A stretch of DNA of 64,000 nt from Chloroflexi bacterium AL-N1 (GCA_013122435.1 WYDT01000005.1:186001-250000), one strand, 5' to 3'; positions 45,443 to 55,138 are shown, numbered from the stretch's first letter. Numbers and translations are program-made. Notes: generated by a model not told the origin, from the letters alone.

Positions 45443-46432
45443 ATGTCAAATGAAATCTGGGTATATATAGAACCAGCAAAGCAAGCAGGTGCTATCGCTC
45501 CTGTTTCACGTGAACTGCTCAATAAAGGACGTGAGTTGGCCGATGCCAACGGCACCAAGCTCGCAGCATTGATCATGGGCTCAGGCGTTGCCGCACTTGC
45601 CGATCAGTCTTTTGCTTATGGTGCAGACAAAGCCTATGTGGTAGATGATGACACCCTCGCACAGTATACGACTGATGCGTATGTCGGAACAGCCGCCGCC
45701 ATCATCAAGAAATATGAGCCAGCCCTACTGCTTACCGGCGCAACTTTCCAACTGCGCGATTTCAGTGCTGCTCTCGGCGCCGAATTAGGGGTTGGTGTAT
45801 CGATTGACTCGACTGATGCACAGATGTCAGGAGATACCATTAATGCGACACGATCGTCCCATGGTGGTAATGTCATTAACACCATCGATTTTAGTCCTGC
45901 ACGGCCTGCCATTATTGCTGTACGCAAGCAAAGCTTTGCTGAAGCCACAGAACAAAGCGGGCGCAGTGGTGAAGTTGTCAACGAATCGGTAGCAGCTATC
46001 GATCAACGTATGAAAGTTGTCGGTGTCAACGCGAAAGAAGGCGCCGTCAACCTCACCGATGCAGCGATCATCGTGTCAGGTGGTCGTGGCCTCGGTGACC
46101 CTGATAATTATTTCAAACTCATTCCACCATTGGCTGAGGCTGTTGGAGGTGCGTATGGTGCATCACGTGCTATTGTCGATGCTGGATGGGTTCCCTATGA
46201 GCATCAGGTTGGTCAGACTGGTAAAACAGTCAGTCCAAAATTGTATATGGCGGTCGGTATTTCTGGTGCTATCCAACATCTTGCTGGTATGCGTACCTCT
46301 CGTACCATTGTAGCTATCAACAAAGATCCGGAAGCACCCATTTTTCGCGTAGCTACCTATGGCCTCGTCGGTGATGCGAGTGAAGTCGTGCCCTTGCTGA
46401 CCGAGGAAATTAAAAAGCGCACAGGTGGTTGA
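45443..46432 (+). CDS. etfA: Electron transfer flavoprotein alpha subunit
   Basis: About 329 residues from the ATG at 45443 (AGGAGG at 45431-45436); the start at 45392 is unlikely. The C-terminal FAD domain motifs are present: [60 protein letters not shown] and [12 protein letters not shown]. It forms the FAD-bearing half of the ETF heterodimer with the preceding gene. A strong terminator follows. Confidence 0.94.
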   Translation: MSNEIWVYIEPAKQAGAIAPVSRELLNKGRELADANGTKLAALIMGSGVAALADQSFAYGADKAYVVDDDTLAQYTTDAYVGTAAAIIKKYEPALLLTGATFQLRDFSAALGAELGVGVSIDSTDAQMSGDTINATRSSHGGNVINTIDFSPARPAIIAVRKQSFAEATEQSGRSGEVVNESVAAIDQRMKVVGVNAKEGAVNLTDAAIIVSGGRGLGDPDNYFKLIPPLAEAVGGAYGASRAIVDAGWVPYEHQVGQTGKTVSPKLYMAVGISGAIQHLAGMRTSRTIVAINKDPEAPIFRVATYGLVGDASEVVPLLTEEIKKRTGG

Positions 46433-46453
46433 TCTTACATGCAACAAGATACA

Positions 46454-46490
46454 ACGGAGGTCAGGGCGACTTGGCCTCCGTCACTTTTTT
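46454..46490 (+). terminator. Terminator after etfA
   Basis: ACGGAGGTCA (46454-46463) and TGGCCTCCGT (46472-46481) pair with one G/T-type position, then CACTTTTTT. A typical rho-independent terminator. Confidence 0.85.
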
Positions 46491-46542
46491 GGTACAATAG
46501 AATAAGTATCCAACCATTTGAATGTTGTAAAGAAAGACAAAG

Positions 46543-47697
46543 ATGTCGGTTGATTATCAACTTCCTGCGCTTCCTTTTGGTAGTTCTGAGATAACAATTT
46601 TGCGCTGGTTCCCACAAACCGGTACCTCGTGTACTATAGGCGCCCCCTTCCTGATTGTGGTGAATGATCAGGTCGAAGTGGCCCTTCCAGCCCCAACAAA
46701 CTGTACACTTGAGCATATTCTTATCAACGAAGGTGAGACTACTACGGCAGGGACGATTATTGCTCACCTGGTTCCTGCTCAAGCAGGGACGATCACACCA
46801 CCACAGGTGATCTCGGTTGATCTATCGCAATCCATCCATGACACACGATTTCTGATCACTCCTGCTGCACAACGTGTAGCTGATGAATTGCGCGTTGATC
46901 TGCAGCAGGTCACCGGGACCGGACCGAGTGGTCGTATTATGAAGCGTGATGTATTAGCGGTTAACGGCCATGTACCTGAAGTACCTCAGGCAGATGAACG
47001 CCCACAACTGCATGTGAGTACACCGATTGCGGTTACTACGATAGCTCCTGCTGTGTTGGCTACAATTTCATCCCCGGTTCCCTATGCATTAACGACCATG
47101 AAGATCGATCTAAGTAGTGTTGCCGCCTATCTGGCTACCCATACTGAAACGTTTTCACGCCGCGGATTGGCGCTATCCTACACATCCTGCATCGGACAGG
47201 CCCTTGTTCTAGCATTGCTGCAATATCCATTACTCAACAGCACCTGGAATGATTCGTACATTATGATGCGTAAACGGATTCATCTTGCTATCGGAATACA
47301 AATTTCAAATGGCTCGTTTGCAATGCCAGTGATACACGATGCACAAGATTTGAATCTAAAGGGCCTGACTCGGGCATTCACACAACTTACTGGAAATACG
47401 TATACCGATGTACTGCCATCCAACAATCTTGATGATCATACATTTACCTTACTCTCTTCATACAACTCTGCTACATGGTTCAGTACAGCCCTCCCTCATC
47501 AACAACATGGCAATCGACTGCACATAGGCAGAGTGCAAACAAAGCCTCATGTGATGAACCACACAGGTGACGACCGGATTGTTATGATTCCAACAACGTT
47601 GCTCACACTTATCTACGACGTACGCACGATCAATCAACATGAGAGCGATCATTTTCTCAATTGTGTGCAATATCAAGTAGAACACTTTGCTGAGTAA
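46543..47697 (+). CDS. E2-like 2-oxoacid dehydrogenase acyltransferase lacking lipoyl lysine and catalytic residues
   Basis: A 384-residue protein with the E2 domain order: lipoyl-like domain (about 5-80), a peripheral-subunit-binding domain (102-138, ending [13 protein letters not shown]) and an acyltransferase domain (about 180-384). The lipoyl-attachment position, normally the Lys of a DK pair, is Q43 ([11 protein letters not shown]). The C-terminal active-site motif, normally YDHRxxDG, reads YDVRTINQ (V360, N364, Q365). So it cannot carry lipoate or transfer acyl groups in the normal way. It may be a structural or regulatory pseudo-E2. It lies just after etfBA but behind a terminator, so co-transcription is not required. 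Confidence 0.8.
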   Translation: MSVDYQLPALPFGSSEITILRWFPQTGTSCTIGAPFLIVVNDQVEVALPAPTNCTLEHILINEGETTTAGTIIAHLVPAQAGTITPPQVISVDLSQSIHDTRFLITPAAQRVADELRVDLQQVTGTGPSGRIMKRDVLAVNGHVPEVPQADERPQLHVSTPIAVTTIAPAVLATISSPVPYALTTMKIDLSSVAAYLATHTETFSRRGLALSYTSCIGQALVLALLQYPLLNSTWNDSYIMMRKRIHLAIGIQISNGSFAMPVIHDAQDLNLKGLTRAFTQLTGNTYTDVLPSNNLDDHTFTLLSSYNSATWFSTALPHQQHGNRLHIGRVQTKPHVMNHTGDDRIVMIPTTLLTLIYDVRTINQHESDHFLNCVQYQVEHFAE

Positions 47698-47784
47698 GCT
47701 GATCTATTGGTATCTCTGAAATATATACCCTCTGAGAGATAATTCTCTATATATCTCGTTGCTTTTCACGCACACAAGCTGATG

Positions 47785-47790
47785 TATAAT
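47785..47790 (+). promoter_or_regulatory. -10 element of pfkA
   Basis: TATAAT about 109 bases before the ATG at 47899. TTTTCA at 47763-47768 with 16-base spacing is a weak -35. Confidence 0.45.
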
Positions 47791-47898
47791 AGAGCGCGAA
47801 AGCTGTGTGGCTAACGAGGGATAATATTATCTCCTAAACGTTGACCCAGCGTCGCGTCAACACATAACTCGCAATCAAACACAACGTTGGAGGATACA

Positions 47899-48963
47899 AT
47901 GGGAAAAACACCGATAAGACGCATCGGTGTCTTAACAAGTGGTGGCGATGCTCAGGGGTTAAATGCTGTTATTCGTGCTGTGGTCAAAACAGCCAGTGGG
48001 TTGGGCTATGAAGTTCTGGGTATCGAAGATGGGTTTGAAGGACTCATCGGTGAACCGCATTATCGTGTGATGACAAGTGCCGATGTACGTGGTTTGCTAC
48101 CACTTGGGGGAACGATTCTGGGGACGACAAATAAGGGTCATTTTGGTGGTCCACGAGTTCCTGATGCTGAATTTGATCCGTACTCCGAAGCAGTACAAAA
48201 TATTGAACGACTTGGTCTTAAAGGATTGATTACGATTGGTGGAGAAGGCACCCAATCTATTACTCTTGAGTTTTCACGTATGGGTGCACCTGTTATTGGT
48301 GTCCCGAAGACTATCGACAATGATCTCGCAGGAACTGACCGTACCTTTGGTTTTGATACGGCACTTCGCGTTGCCACTGATGCCATTGATCGTCTGCATA
48401 CCACCGCCGCAAGCCACGACCGTGTTATGGTTCTGGAAGTGATGGGGCGGCATGCCGGATGGATTGCTCTGCATTCGGGGATTGCTGGCGGTGCCGATGC
48501 TATTCTTATTCCTGAGATACCATTTGACGTGAATAAAGTTGCTGCATACGTTTTGGAACGTGACCGTACTGGTAGTAACTTTAGTATTATTGTTTGTGCC
48601 GAAGGTGCTTTTCCCAAAGGTGGGCAACCACTGTATGTCACCGGAAATCGGTTGGGAGGTGTAGGAAACTTCGTCAGTGAACAGATTGAGCAAATCACAG
48701 GCAAAGAAAGCCGTTGTGTGGTGCTTGGTCACCTGCAGCGTGGTGGTCCACCAACCCCGGCAGACCGCATTTTAGCAACGCGGTTTGGGGCCGCCGCCGT
48801 GAATGCCATTCATAATGATATTGCTGGAGAACTCATTGCTCTGCGTGCACAAGACATTATTACTGTCCCACTCGAAGAAGCATGTGGGTATGTCAAGGTC
48901 GTGCGACCACACAATGACCTGATTCGTACCGCACGCGGAATGGGTGTGAATTTTGGTATATAA
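47899..48963 (+). CDS. pfkA: 6-phosphofructokinase
   Basis: About 354 residues from the ATG at 47899 (GGAGG at 47889-47893); the TTG at 47887 is less likely. Motifs are LTSGGDAQGLNAVIRA (nucleotide/diphosphate loop), GGEGTQS, GVPKTIDNDLAGTD (catalytic Asp) and VMGRHAGWIAL, then LGHLQRGGPPTPADR. The glycine in GGEGT is the ATP-type residue, while the lysine in VPKTIDND is more common in PPi-type enzymes, so donor preference is uncertain (ATP favoured, as in the mixed long-PFK group). It commits fructose 6-phosphate to glycolysis. Confidence 0.92.
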   Translation: MGKTPIRRIGVLTSGGDAQGLNAVIRAVVKTASGLGYEVLGIEDGFEGLIGEPHYRVMTSADVRGLLPLGGTILGTTNKGHFGGPRVPDAEFDPYSEAVQNIERLGLKGLITIGGEGTQSITLEFSRMGAPVIGVPKTIDNDLAGTDRTFGFDTALRVATDAIDRLHTTAASHDRVMVLEVMGRHAGWIALHSGIAGGADAILIPEIPFDVNKVAAYVLERDRTGSNFSIIVCAEGAFPKGGQPLYVTGNRLGGVGNFVSEQIEQITGKESRCVVLGHLQRGGPPTPADRILATRFGAAAVNAIHNDIAGELIALRAQDIITVPLEEACGYVKVVRPHNDLIRTARGMGVNFGI

Positions 48964-49032
48964 CAGCGACAAACCGGAATATATGAACGCAACGGTTGGG
49001 TTTGCAGCATACTGGCAATGCATACAAGGATA

Positions 49033-49263
49033 ATGGATACTCTTTGGCTTGGATACAATGGCCTCTCCATACCATGTGATGATATTGCAGCGATATTATT
49101 CTATCGCCCAGTGCTCAATGTTCGTATTATCAAAACTTATGGATCACTACCTACAAATGTACAGTCCATTGTTGTAACGAATGAAGGCAGTTTTTTACCA
49201 TCGTGTTGGAGTGTAGAGCAGTTACGTTATCGGTTAGCCAATTGGCGTAACTGCAATGAATAG
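49033..49263 (+). CDS. Small conserved-looking protein of unknown function
   Basis: About 76 residues from the ATG at 49033 (AAGGA close upstream; ATG at 49018 possible). It starts MDTLWLGYNGLSIPCDDI and ends in a Trp/Arg-rich helix (SVEQLRYRLANWR). The mixed strand/helix pattern and codon use look protein-like rather than random. I do not recognise the family. It lies between pfkA and the RsbT-type operon on the same strand; the remaining 190 bases up to the RsbT gene hold only a TATAAT element. Confidence 0.5.
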   Translation: MDTLWLGYNGLSIPCDDIAAILFYRPVLNVRIIKTYGSLPTNVQSIVVTNEGSFLPSCWSVEQLRYRLANWRNCNE

Positions 49264-49377
49264 CAGGAAATCATGTGCTGACATCAGTGTATTACGTTTA
49301 CTACAGCCTGTTCATATCAAGCAAGATTATACTGAAAGTGCAATCATCCTGCTATTCGATTAACTCCAGTGTTGGAC

Positions 49378-49383
49378 TATAAT
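49378..49383 (+). promoter_or_regulatory. -10 element of the RsbT-RsbX-kinase operon
   Basis: TATAAT about 71 bases before the TTG start at 49454; the -35 is weak. Confidence 0.4.
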
Positions 49384-49453
49384 GATATACTAAGGAACGT
49401 TGATCTAGTACTACATTTTCGATCAATAGTTGTTGTCAAAAGGACAAAGGCCA

Positions 49454-49879
49454 TTGAACGAAGACACTTATATTCAAATACAAACAATTGTATGCCCTAT
49501 ATCGCATGAGGCAGATGTGTATGTTGCTATTGGTCGTGGGCGTGAACTATCATTCTCCATTGGTTTTAATGAGATAGATCGTGCGCGGATTGAGATTGCT
49601 ATCTCGGAACTAACGCGCAATATTTTAGTACACGCGAATCATGGAGAAATACAACTGACCACTATCTTCAAAGATGAACACTACGGTCTGGTACTGGAAG
49701 CACGCGATCATGGCCCGGGGATACCAGACATTTCTCTGGCAATGCGTGATGGATACAGTACGACACATACTTTGGGTGCGGGTTTACCAAGTGTCCAACG
49801 GCTTATGGACGAGTTCTTTATCGAATCAACCGTTGGCGTTGGTACCATCGTGAGGGCTCTTAAATGGCTGCCCGCGTAA
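49454..49879 (+). CDS. rsbT: RsbT-type serine kinase (GHKL ATPase)
   Basis: About 141 residues from a TTG at 49454, which follows CAAAGG; the TTG at 49430 gives a longer form. It has the GHKL fold of RsbT/anti-sigma kinases: IAISELTRNILVHANHG (N box), EARDHGPGIPD (G1) and TLGAGLPSVQRLMDEF (G2). RsbT normally phosphorylates RsbS and RsbR in the stressosome and then activates RsbU. No STAS-domain RsbR or RsbS gene is next to it. The RsbX-like phosphatase gene follows after 26 bases. Confidence 0.88.
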   Translation: MNEDTYIQIQTIVCPISHEADVYVAIGRGRELSFSIGFNEIDRARIEIAISELTRNILVHANHGEIQLTTIFKDEHYGLVLEARDHGPGIPDISLAMRDGYSTTHTLGAGLPSVQRLMDEFFIESTVGVGTIVRALKWLPA

Positions 49880-49905
49880 CCCCCATCTGATGAAGGGATA
49901 CTATT

Positions 49906-50478
49906 GTGGCGTTTACATGGGGAGCTGCTTGTCGTCCAAAACAAGGGCAAACGGTTTCAGGCGATGTGTATGTTGTGCTTGAGCAGCAAAATCAGATCTT
50001 AGCTACGGTTATTGATGGATTGGGTGGTGGAAGTGAAGCAGCTCACGCAGCGCTGAAAGCAGAAGAGGTGATACGACAATATTCGGACCGACCGTTAAAG
50101 GATATCATTCATATGGCACATACGGCATTACATCATACACGGGGAGCCGTTATAGGTGTAATGCGACTGGAGCAAGAAAATCGCCAGGCAACATACATAG
50201 GTGTTGGTAATATTGGTGTACAAGTGTACAGTCAATGGTCTATCAAACCGATTTCAAAGAATGGTATTTTAGGATTTCGCTTACCAACATTGCTTGAACT
50301 CACATATACCTATGATCTGAACGACACATTTATTTTATTCAGCGACGGCATATCCAGTCGTTTTGCTCAGGATAGGCAACTCGACCTAAAACCCTCGCCG
50401 CAACAAATAGCCAATATCATTATGCAAGGCTATGGCAAAGCTATCGATGATGCAACCGTTGTAGTTATGCGTACCTGA
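49906..50478 (+). CDS. rsbX: RsbX-type PP2C serine phosphatase
   Basis: A 190-residue short PP2C/SpoIIE-class phosphatase. ATVIDGLGGGSEAAHAA carries the metal-binding Asp-Gly, GVGNIGVQVY is the central strand, and FSDGISSRF and IDDATVVVMR give further metal-site aspartates. RsbX removes phosphate from RsbS/RsbR to reset the stressosome. The start is a GTG at 49906 behind AAGGGA. Seven bases separate it from the kinase gene, so the three genes are co-transcribed. Confidence 0.88.
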   Translation: MAFTWGAACRPKQGQTVSGDVYVVLEQQNQILATVIDGLGGGSEAAHAALKAEEVIRQYSDRPLKDIIHMAHTALHHTRGAVIGVMRLEQENRQATYIGVGNIGVQVYSQWSIKPISKNGILGFRLPTLLELTYTYDLNDTFILFSDGISSRFAQDRQLDLKPSPQQIANIIMQGYGKAIDDATVVVMRT

Positions 50479-50485
50479 CACATCA

Positions 50486-53179
50486 ATGAACACATCACTG
50501 ACAGAATGGCTCGACAATCATCGACATACATTACTTCCCCGCTGGAAAGCACTGCTTGAGGAAACATCATATGTTGTCATGCATACCAACGGTAATGGCA
50601 CGCTTTCCCATGCAGACGAACATGACCATGTGTTATCTGCGATTTATGATGGTCTTATTCACGCATCTCAAGGGAACTACACCGCTCTGGATGACTATCT
50701 CCAACAAGTACGTGCCATACGCACATACACGGAGGAGGATCAACTCAACCGAGAATTAGCTTTTACCTTCCAGCTACGTCAGGCAACCTGGGATCTTGTG
50801 TTAGAGCAAAACACCCCACCAGAACAAGCCTACAAGATCCTTCAGTCGTTAGAAAAATTACTTGAATATATAGTTATTACACTTACTCGTAATTGGACAG
50901 TTTCGGCAAATGCTGTCGCCCAACAACTACAACAGGTTGAGATGCTGGCAACAAGCCTGGCAGAGACTACCGAACAAGCCGATCACATTGCACTGCAAAT
51001 GTCTAACTTGAACACGATTGCAGCGGCATTGGCTTCAAGTTTGGACTACGACTACCTTATCAAAGTCGTAGGAGACAAACTTATGGAAACGCTTGAAGTT
51101 ACGAGTCTTACTATCTGGATGCCTGATGAACAGAGCCAGTTGTATCTTGCCCAGTGTTGGGGAACCCCTATAGCATCACGTCACGAAGATTTACATGATA
51201 TGACAACAGATACCCTTCTCCAAGCATATCATACTGGAGAAAGCCTTCTAAAACATGTAGCAGAGAGTAATGCCCAAGAATATTGGCGGCTGGATGGTTG
51301 TGCAGCAATGGCAGTTCCCTTAATAACGTATGATAAACCTACTGGTGTGTTACTCCTCCAAACCCCTCATCCAGAGTCGCATTTCGGACCACAACAAGCA
51401 AGCTTTGTCCATTCAGTAGCTAGTCAGTTAGGCACGGCTCTCGAAAATGCCCGGCTCTACAGTGAAGTGCGAAACTTCAATGCTGTTCTCGAACAGCGTA
51501 TTGCTGAGAGAACCGAGGAGCTTCGAAATGAGCATGCGATGCTTGAAACCCTCAATCAAATTGCTTTAGAGGTTAGTAGTACTCTGGATCTCGATCTATT
51601 GCTCCACAATTGTCTGACAACACTGGCAGAATTAGTGCACGTTCAACGTGGTTCGATCATGCTTATTGAGCCTGATACAGGTCATTTAGTTGATCGTGCG
51701 GTACTTGGAGATTCCGAGGAAGTTGGTTATACACGATTCCCTGTCGGACAAGGAATTGCTGGTTGGGTTGCACAAAGTCGCAAACCAGCCCTGATTGCCG
51801 ATATCACACAGGATGGTCACTGGGTTGAACCGCCACACGACGAAAGTATTCACAAAACAACGGGTTCGATGATCGCTGTGCCGCTTATTGTGCAAAATGA
51901 AGTTTTTGGGGTGATGCTTTTATCACATCCTGAAGTGCATTATTTTAATAACTATCATCTCCGTTTACTCAATGCATCGGCGGGTGAGATTGCGCTGGGT
52001 TTGCACAACGCAATGCTCTACGAAGAGATCCAACAGCAATTGCTCCGACAAGGTGAGCGGCTGCGAAATGAACGTCGAGCAACAACACAGAGCACGGCCA
52101 TTTTACAAAGCCTTTCTGATGGGGTTATCGTTTGCGATACCGAAGGTGCGGTGTTAACGGCAAATCCAGCAGCCGAACGCATCCTTGATCGATCGGTTGA
52201 AGAGCTATTGACCTGGCACCTCCCCGATCTCTTGACCCGCATTTTTGGTGCTGAAAGTCAACATGTCCCGATTGACAATCTACTTACTGAGTCTCAAGAT
52301 ATCAACGAGGAGCCCATAAGTTATTCAAGCGATTTTCCATTCCGCAAGCGAACATTACGACTAACACTCGACCAGGTCATTACTAGCAAACACGAGTTGC
52401 TTGGCTTAGTAGCGGTATTTCGAGATATTACACGTGAGGTTGAGTCAGATCGGTTAAAAGATGAATTTATTGGATCTGTTTCGCATGAGCTCCGTACACC
52501 GATGACATCTATCAAAGGCTTTACACAACTCTTAGTTATGGGAAGCCTGGGACCTGTGAATGAATCACAACAGGAATTCCTCAACATTATCCACACAAAC
52601 GCAGAGCGTATGGTTGCGATAATTAATGATTTATTGGATATTACAAAGATAGAGGCTGGGAGTATCGAGCTTGATCTCCGACCGATTCATCTTGCTGAGG
52701 CACTGAGTAATGTGGTATTAGATCTTCAGGATCGCATTCAGGAGCACCAACATACCTTAGCTATCAACATACCACCTGGGTTGTCATTGGTTTCGGTAGA
52801 CACCAAAAGATTTGATCAAATCCTGGAAAATATACTTTCTAACGCAATCAAGTTTACCCCTGCTGGAGGTCGTATTAGCATTAATGCGTGTGAGATGTCA
52901 TCAGACAGTGCTACCATACCCAATCATCATAGCCTTAGACCAGGACGTTATATCCAAATTAGCATCAGTGATACAGGGGTTGGTATTGCACCTGACGAAC
53001 ACGAATTGGTTTTTCAACGCTTCTACCGGACTGAAAATCCACTCAAGGTCTCTGCGGGTGGAACAGGATTAGGTCTCTCCCTTGTTCAGTCGTTGATTAA
53101 ACTTTTTGGTGGGAGGATTTGGATTGAGAGTGATACTGACCAGGGAACACAGATACATTTGATCGTGCCTGCCGCATAA
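50486..53179 (+). CDS. Hybrid-sensor histidine kinase with RsbRD-like, two GAF and one PAS domain
   Basis: An 897-residue soluble kinase. The N-terminal 140 residues are helical, like the RsbR/RsbU N-terminal (RsbRD) domain. GAF domains follow at about 165-335 and 360-515, a short coiled coil (ERIAERTEELRNE-like) between them, then PAS at about 530-645, HisKA with the phospho-histidine in SVSHELRTPMTSIKGF (about 662) and HATPase_c to the end (NAIKFTPAGG, DTGVGI, GTGLGLSLV). There is no receiver or membrane segment. Being coupled to RsbT and RsbX genes, it may feed a histidine-kinase signal into a partner-switching stress pathway. Confidence 0.9.
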   Translation: MNTSLTEWLDNHRHTLLPRWKALLEETSYVVMHTNGNGTLSHADEHDHVLSAIYDGLIHASQGNYTALDDYLQQVRAIRTYTEEDQLNRELAFTFQLRQATWDLVLEQNTPPEQAYKILQSLEKLLEYIVITLTRNWTVSANAVAQQLQQVEMLATSLAETTEQADHIALQMSNLNTIAAALASSLDYDYLIKVVGDKLMETLEVTSLTIWMPDEQSQLYLAQCWGTPIASRHEDLHDMTTDTLLQAYHTGESLLKHVAESNAQEYWRLDGCAAMAVPLITYDKPTGVLLLQTPHPESHFGPQQASFVHSVASQLGTALENARLYSEVRNFNAVLEQRIAERTEELRNEHAMLETLNQIALEVSSTLDLDLLLHNCLTTLAELVHVQRGSIMLIEPDTGHLVDRAVLGDSEEVGYTRFPVGQGIAGWVAQSRKPALIADITQDGHWVEPPHDESIHKTTGSMIAVPLIVQNEVFGVMLLSHPEVHYFNNYHLRLLNASAGEIALGLHNAMLYEEIQQQLLRQGERLRNERRATTQSTAILQSLSDGVIVCDTEGAVLTANPAAERILDRSVEELLTWHLPDLLTRIFGAESQHVPIDNLLTESQDINEEPISYSSDFPFRKRTLRLTLDQVITSKHELLGLVAVFRDITREVESDRLKDEFIGSVSHELRTPMTSIKGFTQLLVMGSLGPVNESQQEFLNIIHTNAERMVAIINDLLDITKIEAGSIELDLRPIHLAEALSNVVLDLQDRIQEHQHTLAINIPPGLSLVSVDTKRFDQILENILSNAIKFTPAGGRISINACEMSSDSATIPNHHSLRPGRYIQISISDTGVGIAPDEHELVFQRFYRTENPLKVSAGGTGLGLSLVQSLIKLFGGRIWIESDTDQGTQIHLIVPAA

Positions 53180-53220
53180 TTCTCCCTTTTTAATCCACCT
53201 GAAAATTTTCTATCCTATGC

Positions 53221-53226
53221 TATAAT
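53221..53226 (+). promoter_or_regulatory. -10 element of the CpXC gene
   Basis: TATAAT, with transcription expected near 53233, giving a leader of about 70 bases that contains the hairpin at 53250. Confidence 0.45.
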
Positions 53227-53249
53227 GCCATGACAAAGTGAGCGTATTC

Positions 53250-53281
53250 GCGCGCTGGTTTGATGTTGACCGGCGCGTTTT
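53250..53281 (+). promoter_or_regulatory. Leader hairpin before the CpXC gene
   Basis: GCGCGCTGGT and ACCGGCGCGT pair with one mismatch and are followed by TTTTC. It lies between the -10 element and the ATG at 53302, so it would be transcribed in the leader and could act as an attenuator. It could equally be the terminator of the histidine kinase operon read from upstream. Confidence 0.5.
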
Positions 53282-53301
53282 CATAGAAAGGCTTATCCAT
53301 C

Positions 53302-54636
53302 ATGGCTGCACCATCAGCACAGGTAATTCAGCTTACCTGTCCAGGGTGTCAAACGCAGTTACAGGCGCGTGTGTTTATGATAGTTGATGTTGGGCAACAA
53401 CCAGACCTCAAGAATCGTCTTTTATCGGGACAACTCAATATGGTGGTCTGTGAACAATGTGGGAATGTTAGTATGATAGCAGCCCCGCTACTTTACCACG
53501 ATCCAGACAAACGACTTTTTCTTGTTCATTTCCCCCAGCAACTCAACACTCAGCCGGAAGATCAGGAAAAGCTTATTGGTGATGCTACCTCATTGCTTAT
53601 ACGAAATTTTCCAGAGGATCAACCCAAAGCTCATCTGCTTGCTCCTAAACGATTCCTTACCATGAATTCACTCATTGAGGCGGTTTTAGAGGCCGATGGA
53701 GTCTCACGCGAAATGATTGAAGCGCAGCGCAAACGGGTTGATCTGATTGGAGAACTCGCTACGGCTTATGAAGAAAGTGACGAAGCCCTTACACAGCTGG
53801 CCAATCAGCATCACAGTGAGCTTAACGCAGAATTCTTCGCTACAATTACTGCATTTGCTCAGGCGAGCCAACAGAACGGCCAAAGCGAATCGGCCCAGGT
53901 GCTTTTACAATTACGCGATAAACTGATTGAGATAACTGAATTTGAATTTGACGGCGCGTTTGCTGAAGATGGCGAGTCAGATCTTCCCCTTAATGAATTG
54001 CTTAAAATGTTAATTGAGACGCCTGACTCAGAGCTCAGTCAGGTTATTGCTGAACATCGGCCAGCCATCGATTATAGCTTTTTTCAGGCACTTACTGAGC
54101 GTATTGATGCTGCAAAACAGGCAGGCAATTCAAACACTGCCGATCAACTGACAGTGCGCCGTCAATTGATACTTGAGACCGTTGAACAGATTGACAAACA
54201 AGCTCAGGAAATGTTTGACAAAAGCCTCACGACACTACGTGAAGTTATGGAAGCAGATGATACGGCAGCAGCGCTTCGAGAAAGACAGGATTTTATCGAC
54301 GAAGCATTTCTTCTCATTGTGGAAGCCAATCAAGCTGCCGCCGAGCGATCTGGTAACAATGAAGCCGCAGCTCTGTTGTCGCAAATCCGTAAAATGGCTG
54401 TAGATGTGATGCGTGAGTCGTTCTCCCCCGAGGATCGTTTAATTAATGACCTTTTGGAAACTGAGACGGCACAAGAGGCGACGCAATTACTACGACAGAA
54501 TAGTGCGGTTGTAAACGCGGGTTTTGTCAAACGAATCAATGAGCTTGCCGATCAAGTTGCCAGTGATGGACAACAGCCTGTAGGCGATCGTTTGCGACAA
54601 CTTGGCCGAGAAGCTGCAGCTATGTTATTTAACTAG
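53302..54636 (+). CDS. CpXC-domain protein with helical repeats
   Basis: A 444-residue protein. The first 140 residues are a CpXC zinc-ribbon domain (C13/C16 in LTCPGCQ and C51/C54 in VCEQCG). The remainder is wholly helical, with repeated units of about 95-100 residues that each end in a motif such as FFATITAFAQASQQNGQ, FFQALTERIDAAKQAGN and KRINELADQVASDGQ. Such proteins are common in Chloroflexota and unknown in function. It ends at a strong bidirectional terminator. Confidence 0.82.
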   Translation: MAAPSAQVIQLTCPGCQTQLQARVFMIVDVGQQPDLKNRLLSGQLNMVVCEQCGNVSMIAAPLLYHDPDKRLFLVHFPQQLNTQPEDQEKLIGDATSLLIRNFPEDQPKAHLLAPKRFLTMNSLIEAVLEADGVSREMIEAQRKRVDLIGELATAYEESDEALTQLANQHHSELNAEFFATITAFAQASQQNGQSESAQVLLQLRDKLIEITEFEFDGAFAEDGESDLPLNELLKMLIETPDSELSQVIAEHRPAIDYSFFQALTERIDAAKQAGNSNTADQLTVRRQLILETVEQIDKQAQEMFDKSLTTLREVMEADDTAAALRERQDFIDEAFLLIVEANQAAAERSGNNEAAALLSQIRKMAVDVMRESFSPEDRLINDLLETETAQEATQLLRQNSAVVNAGFVKRINELADQVASDGQQPVGDRLRQLGREAAAMLFN

Positions 54637-54670
54637 ATTGTATGTATTTCTGCGTGAGCAAGATGCAACT

Positions 54671-54713
54671 AAACGTTGCATATAGTACTCCTGTACAAGA
54701 AAGTGCAACGTTT
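54671..54713. terminator. Bidirectional terminator
   Basis: AAACGTTGCA (54671-54680) and TGCAACGTTT (54704-54713) are exact complements, between the convergent CpXC and hypothetical genes. Confidence 0.8.
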
Positions 54714-54727
54714 AATTATTCGGTGGA

Positions 54728-55138
54728 TTATTCCTCTTTGTCTATTTGAGATCGCGCCTGCTTCATCAATTGCTCAAGGCGGGCATTGATAATCTCTTGC
54801 CACTCACTTGCCTCATGATCTTCTAAGGCTCCTCCACCGTATTTGAGTTCCATGGCCATGTCCCACCCTTTTTTGAGTGCAAAATGTTCTAATTCATGTT
54901 GGCGTTCTAACGGCCAATGCGTGATAAAGCGCTGGAATGCACGACTAAGGATATTCGACCCATCAGGATTAAGAGATGGTAGTGAAACCCAATCAAGTTC
55001 ATCAAAGGGATGTGGATCGTTGGCTGATGTAAAATAGATCTGTTGCTCTGTACGACAATAGCGGTATTCACCAGCACCTTTGTACGCAGCAGGATTGCCA
55101 GCGATTGCTCCAATAAGCATACGGTCAGTGATGGTCAT
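54728..55138 (-). CDS. Hypothetical protein
   Basis: A 136-residue soluble protein. The first 60 residues look strand-rich (EYRYCRTEQQIYFTSANDPHP), the rest helical and charged, with WDMAMELKYGGGAL and a Lys/Glu-rich tail. I do not recognise the family. It is a single-gene unit between the CpXC and pyrophosphatase genes. Confidence 0.6.
   Translation of the reverse strand: MTITDRMLIGAIAGNPAAYKGAGEYRYCRTEQQIYFTSANDPHPFDELDWVSLPSLNPDGSNILSRAFQRFITHWPLERQHELEHFALKKGWDMAMELKYGGGALEDHEASEWQEIINARLEQLMKQARSQIDKEE

Noticed and set aside
46543..47697. Functional dihydrolipoamide acetyltransferase
   Set aside because: The lipoyl lysine and the catalytic His and Asp are all replaced.
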